A DNA stretch of 64,000 nucleotides from Locusta migratoria. Lineage: Eukaryota; Arthropoda; Insecta; Orthoptera; Acrididae. Shown here one piece after another: positions 22,488-32,875 of this stretch (positions are counted from its first letter, which is position 1; each line of letters begins with the position of its first letter). Position numbers and translations under genes: made by a program. The notes beneath the pieces are model-generated. The model was not told where the DNA came from and did not search any database. It worked only from the letters and a program-made list of their open reading frames with translations. Location: contig CM048744.1 in the NCBI GenBank assembly GCA_026315105.1, positions 310,751,270 through 310,815,269 of the forward strand, written 5' to 3'.

Positions 22488-23741
22488 TCACATAGGGAAT
22501 GTGAGAAAGAATATAAGGACCACACAATTTGTGAAAGAACTTGGCAATTTGTGAGTTTCTAGAAACTTAGCTTTCATAAGGTAGTCCTGAATATATTGTT
22601 TAATACTACCTAAACTCTTATTATATGGTTTAGGGCCAGATAGTTCAAACTTAAGATTTTCTTGAGTAGTATATGACCAATACTGTTCATTGAATTTTTT
22701 CTTAAAATTTTCCCCGGATGTAAAATTATCTGCGTTTGCATTATCCCTGTCTGAAGCAGTCTCCACTAAATAACAACACAAAATCTATTTTTTTTGTGAA
22801 TCTGGCCATGTATTAGGTAACATCCTAGATAAAACTCTCAGGAAATGGTTAGGATGAACATCACCATTAGGTTTAAATTTTGCCAATTGTTTCGATAAAT
22901 TTATCCCTGAAGCTAAATTGAAACTATCCCCATTAGAACTTTGAGGTGAAGTTACTTGGCTATTGCTAAGGTTATTAGGGTTGACAGACTTTTTAGAATT
23001 TAATTCTGCCTTTGTCCGTTCCAATTCAGCCCAAAGTTTATCAAATTGGTGACATACTAATTCTGAATCTGAACTCTTATCTTCTACCCTTTGTAAATTG
23101 CTAGTATTAATCTCCTGAATTTTTTTAATAAGACCTTCAACCTTATGTTCCCAATTACTAATCGTATCAGCCAAGGATAGATTTACATCTTTAATATTTT
23201 GACACCTTTCTAAGGTATCAATTTTCTCCTCAGCTATCGTAAACCTTTTATTAATTTGTGACATTTCAGAGAGAGATTTGCCCTCTAAAACATCGAACCT
23301 TTTACATGTAGATTGTATATATTGGACTAACAACAACAATTTTGAATTAACCTCTCCTTTAAATGATTCTACAAGCTCGTGTGTTCCCTTAAAATTCTGT
23401 GATAACTGCTCTCTTAAGATTGCTTTCTCACTTTCAAGTTTATTTTGGACGATTTGATTGGACAACTCTATTATTTCCTCTCTAGGAACTATCAATTCTC
23501 TTAAGGTACTAACATCCTCTATAATTTTAGTACAATTTTCCTGACAGTTTTGAATATGTTTATGTAATTTTACATTCATAGATTCGTTATTATTCTTCAA
23601 TTCATGTGACAGATCTTCAAATTCATCATAAATATGATTAGACTGTTCACTGATTTTCGATGATAACTGTTCACTAATTTTATCTGACATTTGTTGAAAA
23701 AGTTTCAACAAAGCAGGGGAAATTTCCTCCGATTGTGACAT
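22488..23741 (-). pseudogene. Gypsy-B gag (coiled-coil capsid-type protein), interrupted
   Basis: The first 318 residues are rich in Glu, Lys, Leu and Ser with heptad-like spacing, so a long coiled coil is likely (about 20-240). The block AKFKPNGDVHPNHFLRVL near residue 290 is typical of the start of a retrotransposon gag core. A TAG at 22785-22787 follows an A-run; the same frame continues with a Lys-rich helix (FKKKFNEQYW) to 22488. I infer a frame slip at the A-run plus the nonsense codon. Its start lies six bases outside the Gypsy-A target site. No zinc knuckle is seen. Confidence 0.65.
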
Positions 23742-23754
23742 GTCTAGTCTATTT

Positions 23755-24207
23755 TGTGTCCCGACTTCGTCGCCGCTTTTGTGTCCCAGCCTCGTCGTAG
23801 GTGTCGGTGGCCGAGTGGAATGAGACCGACACGCTGGTGCAGGTATGGAGGGGAGCAGCCAGAAACTATAAACACTCGAGTAAATTAGAAAGAGATATAT
23901 TGCACAAAATGTAACAATACTTAACTTTTACATAGTACTGCAGAATGTTGATACATAGTTGTTAGAGGCCTGCCTAGTGCCTGTACAATAGCAAAGTCTT
24001 CACTGGTGCCTATCTGAGTACGAAGGTCCTAACTCGTTGCTATCTCAGTCCGAAGTGCGAAGTGACCGATGTCCTTCAGTGGTGGCCACGAGCGGCGTTG
24101 TCGCAGAGGGCGCTCGTGGCTGTCGTCGTGAGAACGCCGCGCCGTGCGTGCATGACGGCGCGCGGCGAAAGTAAGTGGCGCGCACTTTGTACTTTTGCGA
24201 CACCACA
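23755..24207 (-). repeat. Gypsy-A 3' LTR
   Basis: On the minus strand it runs TGTGGTGTCGC to GGGACACA. Near-identical to 29289-29741; I noticed one G/A and one T/G difference. The polyprotein stop lies inside it. Confidence 0.95.
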
Positions 24208-27200
24208 CCCCTCCCCCCCAAACCGCCGCGCCGTCGTGGCGTAGGGCTGAGGGCCACGGCGACGGCACTGGGAGGAGGGCCTGGGCGGGGGCGTTACTGG
24301 TGGGACGGGCGTCGTAGCTGAGGCCGGGATCGAGACGCCGTCCGCGCCCCGGCATCCGCCTTGCGATCCTCCAGGGAACCCGCCGAAACCTGGGGAAGGG
24401 CGCCCGCCCCCGCCCAGAGGGAGCAGGTCATCTTCTTCTGAGGTGCGTGGCCCAAGCTGGGGGGGCCCGCACGGTCCCGGAGTCCCTCTCGGTGACGCTG
24501 TCGTCTGCGGCGGCGACAGCGGCGGCGACGACTGCGTCGGATGTACGTCGACGTCCATAGGGATCTCGTAGTCCGGGGACGAACGATGTGGCTGTGCTCC
24601 CTGGCGGTGAACTGGGTCTGGAATCAAGAAACCGGAGACAGGATCGCGCGGTCTGTGCAGGCGCAATTGGTTTGCGTGGCGCCGCAGCTCCGACCCTGTG
24701 GAAGAACGTACAACAAACATATTGTGCCCAAGCATGCGTTGAATGGTGCCCGGCAACCATGTCTTCTTGTTTCCAGCAAACACCCTGTACAGCACCGGCG
24801 TGGAAACCTGAAAACGCGTAGCGCCATACGAACCGACTCGGTGCGTGGGAGGCTGCATCAGGTGAAGGAGAGTGCGGTGACGGCGGCCGTGTAGCAGCTC
24901 GGCAGGAGACGGGCCGTCACGTGGCATGCACCGATACGTAGACAGGAAAATTTGAAGAGCTTGCTGCCTGGAGTGCTGACCTTTCATCTTCTCCATGTGA
25001 GACTTGAATGTTCGAACGAAACGTTCTGCTTCACCATTGGACTGAGGGTGAAAAGGCGCGGTGGTGATATGCTGAATGCCATTCACACGACAAAACTGTT
25101 GAAATTCCGCACTAACAAACTGAGGTCCATTGTCACTGACGATAGTTTCAGGCAAGCCTTCGATGCAAAACACTGATGTTAAGGCACTGATTGTACTAGA
25201 CGCTGTCGTTGAGTTCATGGCAATCACAAAAGGAAACTTGCTGAAAGCGTCTACAACAATTAACCAGCGCGTATTCCAGAAAGGTCCGGCAAAGTCAATA
25301 TGTAAACGTTGCCATGGTCCCTTGGGGCGTGGCCAGTCTGAGAAACGTTGCGGAGGAGCCGCCTGATGCTCCGCACAAACGGTACACTGTGATGTCATGT
25401 TCTCTATCTGAGCGTCCATACCAACCCAGGTACAATGACGTCTGGCCAGTTGCTTTGTCCTAACAATACCCCAATGTCCTTGATGCAGGAGGCGTAACAC
25501 TTCTCGTTGCAGGGAACGAGGAACAATCACTCTTGCTTGGTCGTTGTCCGTATGTAACAACAGTACACCCTGACTTAAAGATAATGCATGACGTTGTGCA
25601 AAATAACGTCGAACCAGAGGCCGATCAATGTCTTTGGCTCTGGCAGGCCACCCTGAGCGAACAAAACGTGCTACCACACTTAGGTCTGCATCCGCAGCTG
25701 TTTCCTGTGCAACCCGACGAGAGTTCAAAGGAAAGTCTGCGACAGCGGAAGCATCTCTGGAGTCTATCTGACAACATGCCATTTCTGAAGAATAAAATGA
25801 TACATCCTGGCCAACCGGAAGTCGGGAAAGTGTGTCCGCGTTGGCATGTTTAGTGGTAGGTCGGTACAAAATCTCATACTGATAATTTAACAATATCAAG
25901 GACCATCTCTGAAGCTTTTGTGCCGTTCGTGGCGGAATTGGCTTTGTGGGTGAGAACAACGACGTGAGAGGCTTGTGGTCTGTCAACAAATAGAAGTTTC
26001 TGCCATAGAGATAATGATGAAACTTTGTGACGCCGTAAATGATTGCTAAGGCCTCCTTTTCTATCTGACTGTAATTCTGTTGCGTCGGCGTCAGTAGCTT
26101 GGATGCAAAGGCAATAGGACGATCGTGACATCCAATACGATGCGACAGAACAACACCCAGACCGTACGACGAGGCGTCAACCGCTAACACTACAGGCTTC
26201 TGTGGGTCAAAGGGAATCAAACATGCATCACTGAGTAGTGCAGACTTTAATTTGTCAAAGGCAACCTGACAATCTTTAGACCATACAAAAGGAACATTCT
26301 TCCTACGTAAGTGATGCAGTGGAGCTGCAATCTGAGAGGCATTGGGAATAAATCTGAAATAATAGTTCAGCTTCCCCATTACTGCTTGCAATTCGTGCAC
26401 ATTCTTAGGAGGAGGCAAGTCTTTGATTGCTCGAAGATGTGACTGTAAGGGATGGATTCCTTGGGCATTAATCACATGACCTAGGTACTCTATTTCAGTT
26501 TGAAAAAACGAACACTTTGCTTTATTGCAACGTAGACCTGCTGCAGTCAACACTTTGAAAAGGCACTCCAGGTTTGCTAAATGTTCTTCAACTGTACGTC
26601 CGGATACCACAATGTCATCTAAATAGTTCGAACAACACGGTACAGAAACTGTCAGCTGTTCCAAAAAACGCTGAAAAATAGCGGGAGCGGAAGAACTGCC
26701 AAAGGGTAGGCGTTGAAATTGAAAAAGGCCCATGTGAGTATTAATGACGAAAAACTTTTTGGACTCGTCATCAAGTGGAATCTGTAAGTATGCCTCTGCT
26801 AAATCAATCTTGGAAAAGAAGCGAGACTGTCCTAATTTGTCCATCAGTTCCTCAGGTCTGGGCAGGGGATAAGTGTCTACAATTGTTTGACTGTTCACTG
26901 CAGATTTAAAGTCCGCACAGAGACGAAGTTTTCCTGACGGCTTGGGTATAATAACTATAGGCGAGGCCCACTGACTCGCAGAAACAGGAGAAATCACCCC
27001 ACTATCTTGCCAACGTTTAAGTTCTTCGGCAACTGTATCACGCAAGGCGATAGGCACTGGTCTAGCTTTACGAAATTTGGGTACTGCAGATTCTTTTAAA
27101 GTTACATGTGCCACGAAGTCTTTTGCACAACCTAGTTCCGGCGAAAACAAGTCACTATATTTGTCACACAATGCATTTATTTTATCCTGAGGCACTATTG

Positions 27201-29055
27201 ACGAAATTTGAAGCACATCTCTTTGAATTGATAAACCAAACAAATCAAAAGCATCTAGTCCAAAAATGTTCTGTGTAGATTTGGCCTGAAGAACAACAAA
27301 AGCAACTGTTTTTGTTACACCTTGAAAAGAGGCAGGCAGGCTACACGTTCCTAGCACGGGAATATTTTCACCTGTATAAGCTGTTAACACTTGCTGTGAC
27401 GGCGACAATTTTGGCGAACCCAGAAGTTCATATGTGTCTTTATTTAGTAATGTAACAGCGGAACCAGTATCAAGCTGAAATTGCACAGTCTTATTTTCTA
27501 TAGAGAGAGTAACAAACAGCTTGTGCTTCTGGCGCACGACCGGTGCGCGAATGTGGGCAACGTCTAATACATATTGTTTTCTGCGCTTGCCCGGGTTGCG
27601 TGCGGTAGGAAGCGGCGCATACTCGGCACACAGCGGATTAACCACACTGTCACTAGATGACACTACCGCCGGATCGGCGTCCGCACAATGCGAGGCTACT
27701 GCACTAAAATTACTTTGAGTAGCTACACCAATTCTACTGTCACTAGCTACACAGTACTGGGCACTATTACAAGGAGCAGTTGCAGAAGGCACTAATTTCA
27801 CGACAGTAATGCACTGTTCATAGTCATATTGCTTGTCCCGAACCCTTTTCCGTTGCACTGTTTTACGCGCTCGTTGGCGCTTGCTACGTGGTGCACTATA
27901 TAGTTTTGCCATAGGCGCAGAACTACTTTCTTGCAATTGAGATCCAAGGAAAGCAGTGTTCAATTCCACAGCCCGTATAACATTTACAGAATGAACTGTT
28001 CTCGCACTTTGCGAAGCACCGTTTCTAACGTTACTGTTCTTTGAGTTCTTAATTTGCATACACACAGACTGCACATGTCCCGATTTGCCACATTGATAAC
28101 AGGTTGCGTTGCGACTAGGGCAATGAGCACGCTTGTGGCGAGACACACACTGGGGGCAAGATTTACGTACATTTTTCTGAAATGAGCGTTGGCGCCCGTT
28201 ATTCAAATTACTGTTTCTAACACGACGGGGCGACCTTTGCGTCGCACTTTTACACTGGCTACTGTTCACTGTCTGTTCAGCACGGCCGGTAGAAAAATAA
28301 GAATCACTAGTGCTATACTGAGAACTACGGCTAGGAAAGCGTCCGTTGCGGCGCACTGAATTAACACTGTGGCTTTGCATTTCTACATCAGCTAAGTCAA
28401 AAGTATCATGCGCTTCTATAAGCTGCAGTACACTGTCTAATGAGGGGTCTGACTGTTTTAGAATTGCTGCCCTAATTCTGGGGTCCTGAATGTTCTGCGT
28501 AATTGCATCCCTCAACATCACGTCACTATACGAAAGTCCACAAGAGCAAGTAAATTTACATTGGCGGGTTAAGCCCTTCAATTCCGTAATCCACTCTTGG
28601 TGTGACTGCTGCGGTAATTTTTTAAGTCTGAAAAATCGGTATCGTGCAGCGGCTACAAGAACTTTTCTCTCATAATGAGCATTCAGTGCATCTACAATTT
28701 GTTCAAAGTCTACATCACGAGGAGATGCGAGAGGGAAAAGTTTTTGCAATAGTACGAAAGTCTGGGGGCCCACAATCGATAAGAAAAGGTTCTTCACTCT
28801 CTGACCTGTAATTTGATGAGCCGCGACGAGTTCTTGAAACTGTGCGAAATAGTCGCTCCATTCTTCCTCACGTTCGTTGTACTGGCGGAACGTCGGAAGC
28901 GGTGCGGCGGCAGGTGTGGGCTGCTGATGTGACGACTGTTGTTGTTGGTGAGCAGCCTGTGTCGTCAACTGCGACACGGCCTGGAGAAGCTGGGTAATTT
29001 GCGCCGTCTGTAACTGAATAATTTCCATTAAGTTTGGGTTCGGGGTAGTGGCCAT
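24076..29055 (-). CDS. Gypsy-A gag-pol polyprotein, 1659 aa, single frame
   Basis: Encodes all replication proteins of a Ty3/gypsy element in one frame. Order: Gln-rich N-terminus and gag core (FRQYNEREEEWSDYFAQF near 60); zinc knuckle Cys319-Cys322-His327-Cys332; aspartic protease FQLDTGSAVTLL with Asp529; reverse transcriptase with LRLCADFK and YLDDIV (Asp813, Asp814); RNase H (AVDASSYGLG) and LLTDHKPL; integrase zinc finger, then Asp1254, Asp1308, Glu1344 (DD35E); a chromatin-side C-terminal domain; and a Pro-rich tail from about 1480. The tail reads through the polypurine tract and 132 nt into the 3' LTR. Lack of a gag/pol frameshift is a departure from many gypsy elements. No env is present. 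All key residues I checked are intact, so the copy may be functional. Confidence 0.95.
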   Translation of the reverse strand: MATTPNPNLMEIIQLQTAQITQLLQAVSQLTTQAAHQQQQSSHQQPTPAAAPLPTFRQYNEREEEWSDYFAQFQELVAAHQITGQRVKNLFLSIVGPQTFVLLQKLFPLASPRDVDFEQIVDALNAHYERKVLVAAARYRFFRLKKLPQQSHQEWITELKGLTRQCKFTCSCGLSYSDVMLRDAITQNIQDPRIRAAILKQSDPSLDSVLQLIEAHDTFDLADVEMQSHSVNSVRRNGRFPSRSSQYSTSDSYFSTGRAEQTVNSSQCKSATQRSPRRVRNSNLNNGRQRSFQKNVRKSCPQCVSRHKRAHCPSRNATCYQCGKSGHVQSVCMQIKNSKNSNVRNGASQSARTVHSVNVIRAVELNTAFLGSQLQESSSAPMAKLYSAPRSKRQRARKTVQRKRVRDKQYDYEQCITVVKLVPSATAPCNSAQYCVASDSRIGVATQSNFSAVASHCADADPAVVSSSDSVVNPLCAEYAPLPTARNPGKRRKQYVLDVAHIRAPVVRQKHKLFVTLSIENKTVQFQLDTGSAVTLLNKDTYELLGSPKLSPSQQVLTAYTGENIPVLGTCSLPASFQGVTKTVAFVVLQAKSTQNIFGLDAFDLFGLSIQRDVLQISSIVPQDKINALCDKYSDLFSPELGCAKDFVAHVTLKESAVPKFRKARPVPIALRDTVAEELKRWQDSGVISPVSASQWASPIVIIPKPSGKLRLCADFKSAVNSQTIVDTYPLPRPEELMDKLGQSRFFSKIDLAEAYLQIPLDDESKKFFVINTHMGLFQFQRLPFGSSSAPAIFQRFLEQLTVSVPCCSNYLDDIVVSGRTVEEHLANLECLFKVLTAAGLRCNKAKCSFFQTEIEYLGHVINAQGIHPLQSHLRAIKDLPPPKNVHELQAVMGKLNYYFRFIPNASQIAAPLHHLRRKNVPFVWSKDCQVAFDKLKSALLSDACLIPFDPQKPVVLAVDASSYGLGVVLSHRIGCHDRPIAFASKLLTPTQQNYSQIEKEALAIIYGVTKFHHYLYGRNFYLLTDHKPLTSLFSPTKPIPPRTAQKLQRWSLILLNYQYEILYRPTTKHANADTLSRLPVGQDVSFYSSEMACCQIDSRDASAVADFPLNSRRVAQETAADADLSVVARFVRSGWPARAKDIDRPLVRRYFAQRHALSLSQGVLLLHTDNDQARVIVPRSLQREVLRLLHQGHWGIVRTKQLARRHCTWVGMDAQIENMTSQCTVCAEHQAAPPQRFSDWPRPKGPWQRLHIDFAGPFWNTRWLIVVDAFSKFPFVIAMNSTTASSTISALTSVFCIEGLPETIVSDNGPQFVSAEFQQFCRVNGIQHITTAPFHPQSNGEAERFVRTFKSHMEKMKGQHSRQQALQIFLSTYRCMPRDGPSPAELLHGRRHRTLLHLMQPPTHRVGSYGATRFQVSTPVLYRVFAGNKKTWLPGTIQRMLGHNMFVVRSSTGSELRRHANQLRLHRPRDPVSGFLIPDPVHRQGAQPHRSSPDYEIPMDVDVHPTQSSPPLSPPQTTASPRGTPGPCGPPQLGPRTSEEDDLLPLGGGGRPSPGFGGFPGGSQGGCRGADGVSIPASATTPVPPVTPPPRPSSQCRRRGPQPYATTARRFGGEGCGVAKVQSARHLLSPRAVMHARRGVLTTTATSALCDNAARGHH
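24208..24222 (-). other. Gypsy-A polypurine tract
   Basis: TTGGGGGGGGAGGGG precedes the 3' LTR on the minus strand and is also translated as part of the polyprotein (GGEGC). Confidence 0.75.
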
Positions 29056-29261
29056 GATGACCGATTAGGCGCCGCGCATACAAGTAAATTATAACAAAAC
29101 ACAAATGCAATATGAAAGAGGACGCTCTGCAACAAAAAAGTCCACAAAATACGTAACAGAATATGTTCCCCCAAAAATCTTATAATAAGGGTGGGTGGGC
29201 GGGAGCAATTTTTGCGTGCTCCGACTGCTGCTGTCTGGCTGCTGCAAGCGGGCTGGTCCAA

Positions 29262-29331
29262 GGTTCTATCACTCCTCGTCGCCACTTTTGTGTCCCGACT
29301 TCGTCGCCGCTTTTGTGTCCCAGCCTCGTCG
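29262..29331 (-). other. Gypsy-A primer-binding site and 25-bp tandem repeat over the LTR edge
   Basis: TGGCGACGAGGAG (minus strand) starts 4 nt from the LTR edge and is the expected primer site. The segment forms a 25-bp tandem: unit 29276-29300, unit 29301-29325, partial to 29331. The second unit lies inside the LTR, so the LTR end carries a decayed copy of the LTR/primer-site junction. Confidence 0.65.
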
Positions 29332-29741
29332 TAGGTGTCGGTGGCCGAGTGGAATGAGACCGACACGCTGGTGCAGGTATGGAGGGGAGCAGCCAGAAAC
29401 TATAAACACTCGAGTAAATTAGAAAGAGATATATTGCACAAAATGTAACAATACTTAACTTTTACATAGTACTGCAGAATGTTGATACATAGTTGTTAGA
29501 GGCCTGCCTAGTGCCTGTACAATAGCAAAGTCTTCACTGGTGCCTATCTGAGTACGAAGGTCCTAACTCGTTGCTATCTCAGTCCGAAGTGCGAAGTGAC
29601 CGATGTCCTTCAGTGGTGGCCACGAGCGGCGTTGTCGCAGAGGGCGCTCGTGGCTGTCGTCGTGAGAACGCCGCGCCGTGCGTGCATGACGGCGCGCGGC
29701 GAAAGTAAGTGGCGCACACTTTGTACTTGTGCGACACCACA
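29289..29741 (-). repeat. Gypsy-A 5' LTR
   Basis: 453 bp, the partner of 23755-24207. The coding frame begins 234 bp inside it, at 29055. Confidence 0.95.
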
Positions 29742-29749
29742 GTCTATTT

Positions 29750-30184
29750 AAAGTTCTTGCTTGCGGCATGAAATCACTCCTACAAAAATTAAAGTTCAAC
29801 ACAGACTGGTTACGTTCACCACAGGTTCACAGCTCGCACCACTTCGCAAGATTTGGGTCGGCTGCTACAACGATCATTGTTAGCGGCAACGTGGAAACAG
29901 TAGTCCCGCGTCTCATAGGCCGGTTGAAGCATTGACCCGAAACAGCATCAGTTGTTTCTTCCTGTTCTGGCGGCGTATTCTTTCTTCCAAGTATTTATAA
30001 TCGCCGTCTTAGGCTATCAAGTCGACGATTTGATCGTTGTTGATTTCGGTAACGATAAGCAACCAATTTATTTGCCTCGATTTTCGTACCGAAATCCCGT
30101 GTTAATACTTCAATAATTCTCATTTTTCACGATCGCCTTCAGCCCCAATCTTCTTTGGTTTGGTCCTGGCATGGTCGCCAACTT
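29750..30184 (-). other. Gypsy-B leader and primer-binding site
   Basis: Untranslated leader of Gypsy-B, cut from its gag by Gypsy-A. TTGGCGACCATGCCAGGACC at about 30162-30181 is the primer site, similar to the tRNA-Arg type used by mdg1/412 elements from memory. Confidence 0.65.
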
Positions 30185-30725
30185 TGTGCTGTCACCGTGT
30201 ATTTTTCTTTCAGTATTTCCACAGCACAAATAATACCTTTCCTTGTTCATTTCAGGATATAATATATAATTCAAGCTGTACTTACCACAAGATCCGGCTA
30301 GTCCGTACCTTGTATTGAAAGAAATAGTCGTTATAAGCAGACTAGAGTCTGAAGTTGCTTGATATGGTTATCAGGACACCTGGAAATTTGAAAGATAATT
30401 ATACTTTCCAATATCGTTAAACTTTATTCTTTCTTTGTTAAGAACTACACCAGTTTTACATTTCTGATATGGATCGAAAGAAATCCTAATTAAGAATAAC
30501 AATTGCTTCTAATCTTATTACAACAGACAGTCAACTTCAAATAACCTTAATCTTCTCTCTTCCTTGGCACTCCATGGCAGTGAGCACAAATTCACCCACC
30601 AAAACCTGCGGAAATAAATTCCGTCTGGCAGTATTTGCTCACACAGTGTCAAACCCCTTATAACATAAACTATTTGAATATCTTGGGTCAAGCTAGAAAC
30701 CAGTAGTGTACAATTTTACACAACA
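30185..30725 (-). repeat. Gypsy-B 5' LTR
   Basis: 541 bp, shorter than its partner through small deletions. Minus-strand ends TGTTGTGTAAA and GACAGCACA. Divergence from 19713-20291 is far larger than between the Gypsy-A LTRs, so Gypsy-B is older, in keeping with the nesting. Confidence 0.82.
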
Positions 30726-31009
30726 ATATTCATTTTGAAATATATGCTGATATGTTGTTTCAGTACCTGGCACTTGATCACTCTTACATTGACCAAAAAC
30801 ATACATTGTAAAGTTTTCTTCGGTTGTTATAACGTTTAACGTTGTAGTTTCCTCAATTTCACTATCAAAATATGACTTTCTACATAACAGATCACCACAC
30901 ATAATGTCACTTTCAACATTCCGTATTGGGATATGCGAGGGAATATGAGTACACCTTGATGTGATGGCCAGTGTTAATTGACCTTGTAAAGTCATCTCTC
31001 TTGGAAAAT

Positions 31010-31764
31010 GTGTACTAGTTGGTTCTAAACCTCACAGTAGTTGTATGTTAGTCTGGAATATGTAGGGAGACCAGATGCAAACTTATAAAAAAAAGGACAA
31101 ACAGGTTCAGAAAGTAAGAAAAAAGAGGACGCACAATACATGTGATCAAATTTAATAAACGAGTTTACTATTAACACACAAAGAAGACATTTCTTAACAA
31201 TAATTATTGATACTTCAGTGAAGATCCAATTTTCTGCAGACGTTTACGTTTACTCAGCAGAAAGTTGTAAAAAGATACAAATGAAAATTGTTAAAAATTA
31301 TTTGGACCATCAACATACCTTTAACAGATTCACGGTTCAATCTATTCCTGTCATTAAGCCACTGTGTGATAATTAATGAAAATATTCTTTACGTATTTGT
31401 ATTGCAGCCATGATACACTGAAAAAACAGTTTTGTGGTATTACTCGTAAAAATAAGCATGTCTTCAACAATGAACTGTTCGCAAATCGATAAAATGGAAA
31501 GACCATACACCTGCCATCTTTCACCGCACCATTACCAAAATCTACAAGTCGTTCTCTATTTCTTGAAGACAGGATTTTTGAGAATGTACACTTGTGTTTC
31601 GGCATTTCTAGATGTTTTATGAAACTCATTCAGTTATAATAAGCGGTAATTTGGAAGAAGCATTGCACATCCCATTGATGGCCTTCTGTTGAAATGTATC
31701 GAACACAGTGTCATGTCACTAACACAAAACGTCACTGTGTCGTGGGAGACTAAAGTTGGTAATG
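31010..31764. other. Stretch without recognised gene
   Basis: Short frames at 31354-31629 show no domain. No repeat match seen. Confidence 0.5.
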
Positions 31765-32455
31765 ATGCAGACAGAGTAACGCAGCTAAGTCATAACACCC
31801 CTTTTATCTCCCCAACCGTGATAAATATAAATTTGCCGTTTGGACAGTGAATTGTAGGGACAGAGGCGACTTGAATACATCACATTTTATGTTTGTGCTA
31901 TTTCTTATTACAGAGATATGAGGCCTTTTTTTAATGGAATCCTATGTTAAGTTTTAGTGTAACATGATGGGCTTAAAAAGACATTTTCAAATATGTGTAT
32001 ATCATAACATTCAGGTGCATAGTTTTTGAGACACAGATAAGTTCTCCTATCGTATTTGGCCTTCGAAGTGGCGTTGTCCAGTGCGACCTTATCCTGTTCT
32101 GTTGACTACACGGTAAATGTCGCTAGTCTGTCATACACAAACATGCCACTTCGAAGGACGAATACGATACGGAAACATAGCTGTGGTCTCAAAAACTATT
32201 CGCCGAAAACTTTTGATATACACATATTTAAAACCGTCTTTTTAAGCCCAAAATGTTACCCTAAAATTTAGCATAGCGTTCCATTAAAAAAACTAAAGAT
32301 GGCCTCATATCGCTGTAATAAAAATAGTACAAACATGAAATGTTATGTATTCAAGTAGCCCTTGTCCCTGCAGTTCACCGTCCAAACGGCATCTATTTAT
32401 CTATTTGGGCTGGGGCGACACAAGGGGTGTTATGAATTAGCTGTCTCACCCTGTA
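31765..32455. repeat. Long fold-back palindrome, arms ~330 bp
   Basis: 31765-32095 and 32125-32455 are imperfect reverse complements with a spacer of about 30 bp. Paired blocks include CATAACACCCCTT / AAGGGGTGTTATG, GGCTTAAAAAGAC / GTCTTTTTAAGCCC and CTTCGAAGTGGC / GCCACTTCGAAGG. No coding capacity. It is likely a MITE-like or fold-back transposon. Confidence 0.8.
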
Positions 32456-32497
32456 TATATTGTGAAAAGTACTTTGCCGTTTCTTTGCTTGTTTTCT

Positions 32498-32816
32498 TAC
32501 AAGAATTTAAGCTGTACTCTTAGGTTTCTGCCTAACCACATCCTGTAAATCATGACATATTCATAGAAATAAGTAAAGTGCAGCTGTCAATCGAAATATA
32601 CGTCTATAGTCTAGCTTGTCAAAAGTATTTTACTCACATCCGACCTACTATGACGTGTTCGTAGAAAACGATGAAGGATTTTCGACAAGTTAGATAGTAG
32701 ATGTCTATTCTGATTGACAGCAGTACTTTACTATTATCTACGAATATGTCATCATTTTAAAGGATAAGGGTAGGCAGGAACCTAAAAAAAGAACACAGTT
32801 TAAATTCTTGCAAGTA
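32498..32816. repeat. Second fold-back palindrome, arms ~150 bp
   Basis: Starts with CTTACAAGAATTTAA and ends with TTAAATTCTTGCAAG. Inner arms pair GCTGTCAATC with GATTGACAGC around a centre near 32657. It lies 43 bp from the first palindrome. Confidence 0.75.
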
Positions 32817-32875
32817 ACCAAGGTACGATTCCGTTCGGATGCTGGCATTTCGATTCATATTGATAGCAGGCCATT

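Larger units (their letters stand above)
23755..29741 (-). mobile_element. Gypsy-A, young Ty3/gypsy-type LTR retrotransposon
   Basis: Complete element: LTRs of 453 bp each (23755-24207, 29289-29741), one polyprotein frame, polypurine tract and primer site. Flanks GTCTATTT at 23747-23754 and 29742-29749 give a target duplication of 5 to 8 bp; the exact length is ambiguous because TTT also precedes the internal LTR edge. By eye the LTRs differ at only two positions. It is inserted in the leader of Gypsy-B. Confidence 0.95.
19713..30725 (-). mobile_element. Gypsy-B, Ty3/gypsy-type element interrupted by Gypsy-A
   Basis: Two LTR-like direct repeats (19713-20291 and 30185-30725) are flanked by ATAT at 19709-19712 and 30726-30729. 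A primer site lies inside the right LTR and a purine tract inside the left one, so the element reads on the minus strand. The only coding remnant is gag (22488-23741). Gypsy-A sits between the leader and gag. Pol is missing. Confidence 0.82.
19213..30977 (-). repeat. Family F repeat, split by Gypsy-B
   Basis: 19213-19712 and 30726-30977 are the two halves of one ~0.75-kb element. Its ends read TTCACACTGTCCATCA on the left and ACACTGGCCATCACATC (reverse complement) on the right. Internal blocks match the copy at 62186-62902: GATCTGTTATGTAGAAAGTCATA and TTATTCA(G/A)ATAAACAGTTTGCTTCA. The interruption point is marked by the ATAT target duplication of Gypsy-B. Confidence 0.75.

Noticed and set aside
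26581..27718. Plus-strand frames opposite Gypsy-A pol
   Set aside because: Antisense shadows of the polyprotein with no independent support.
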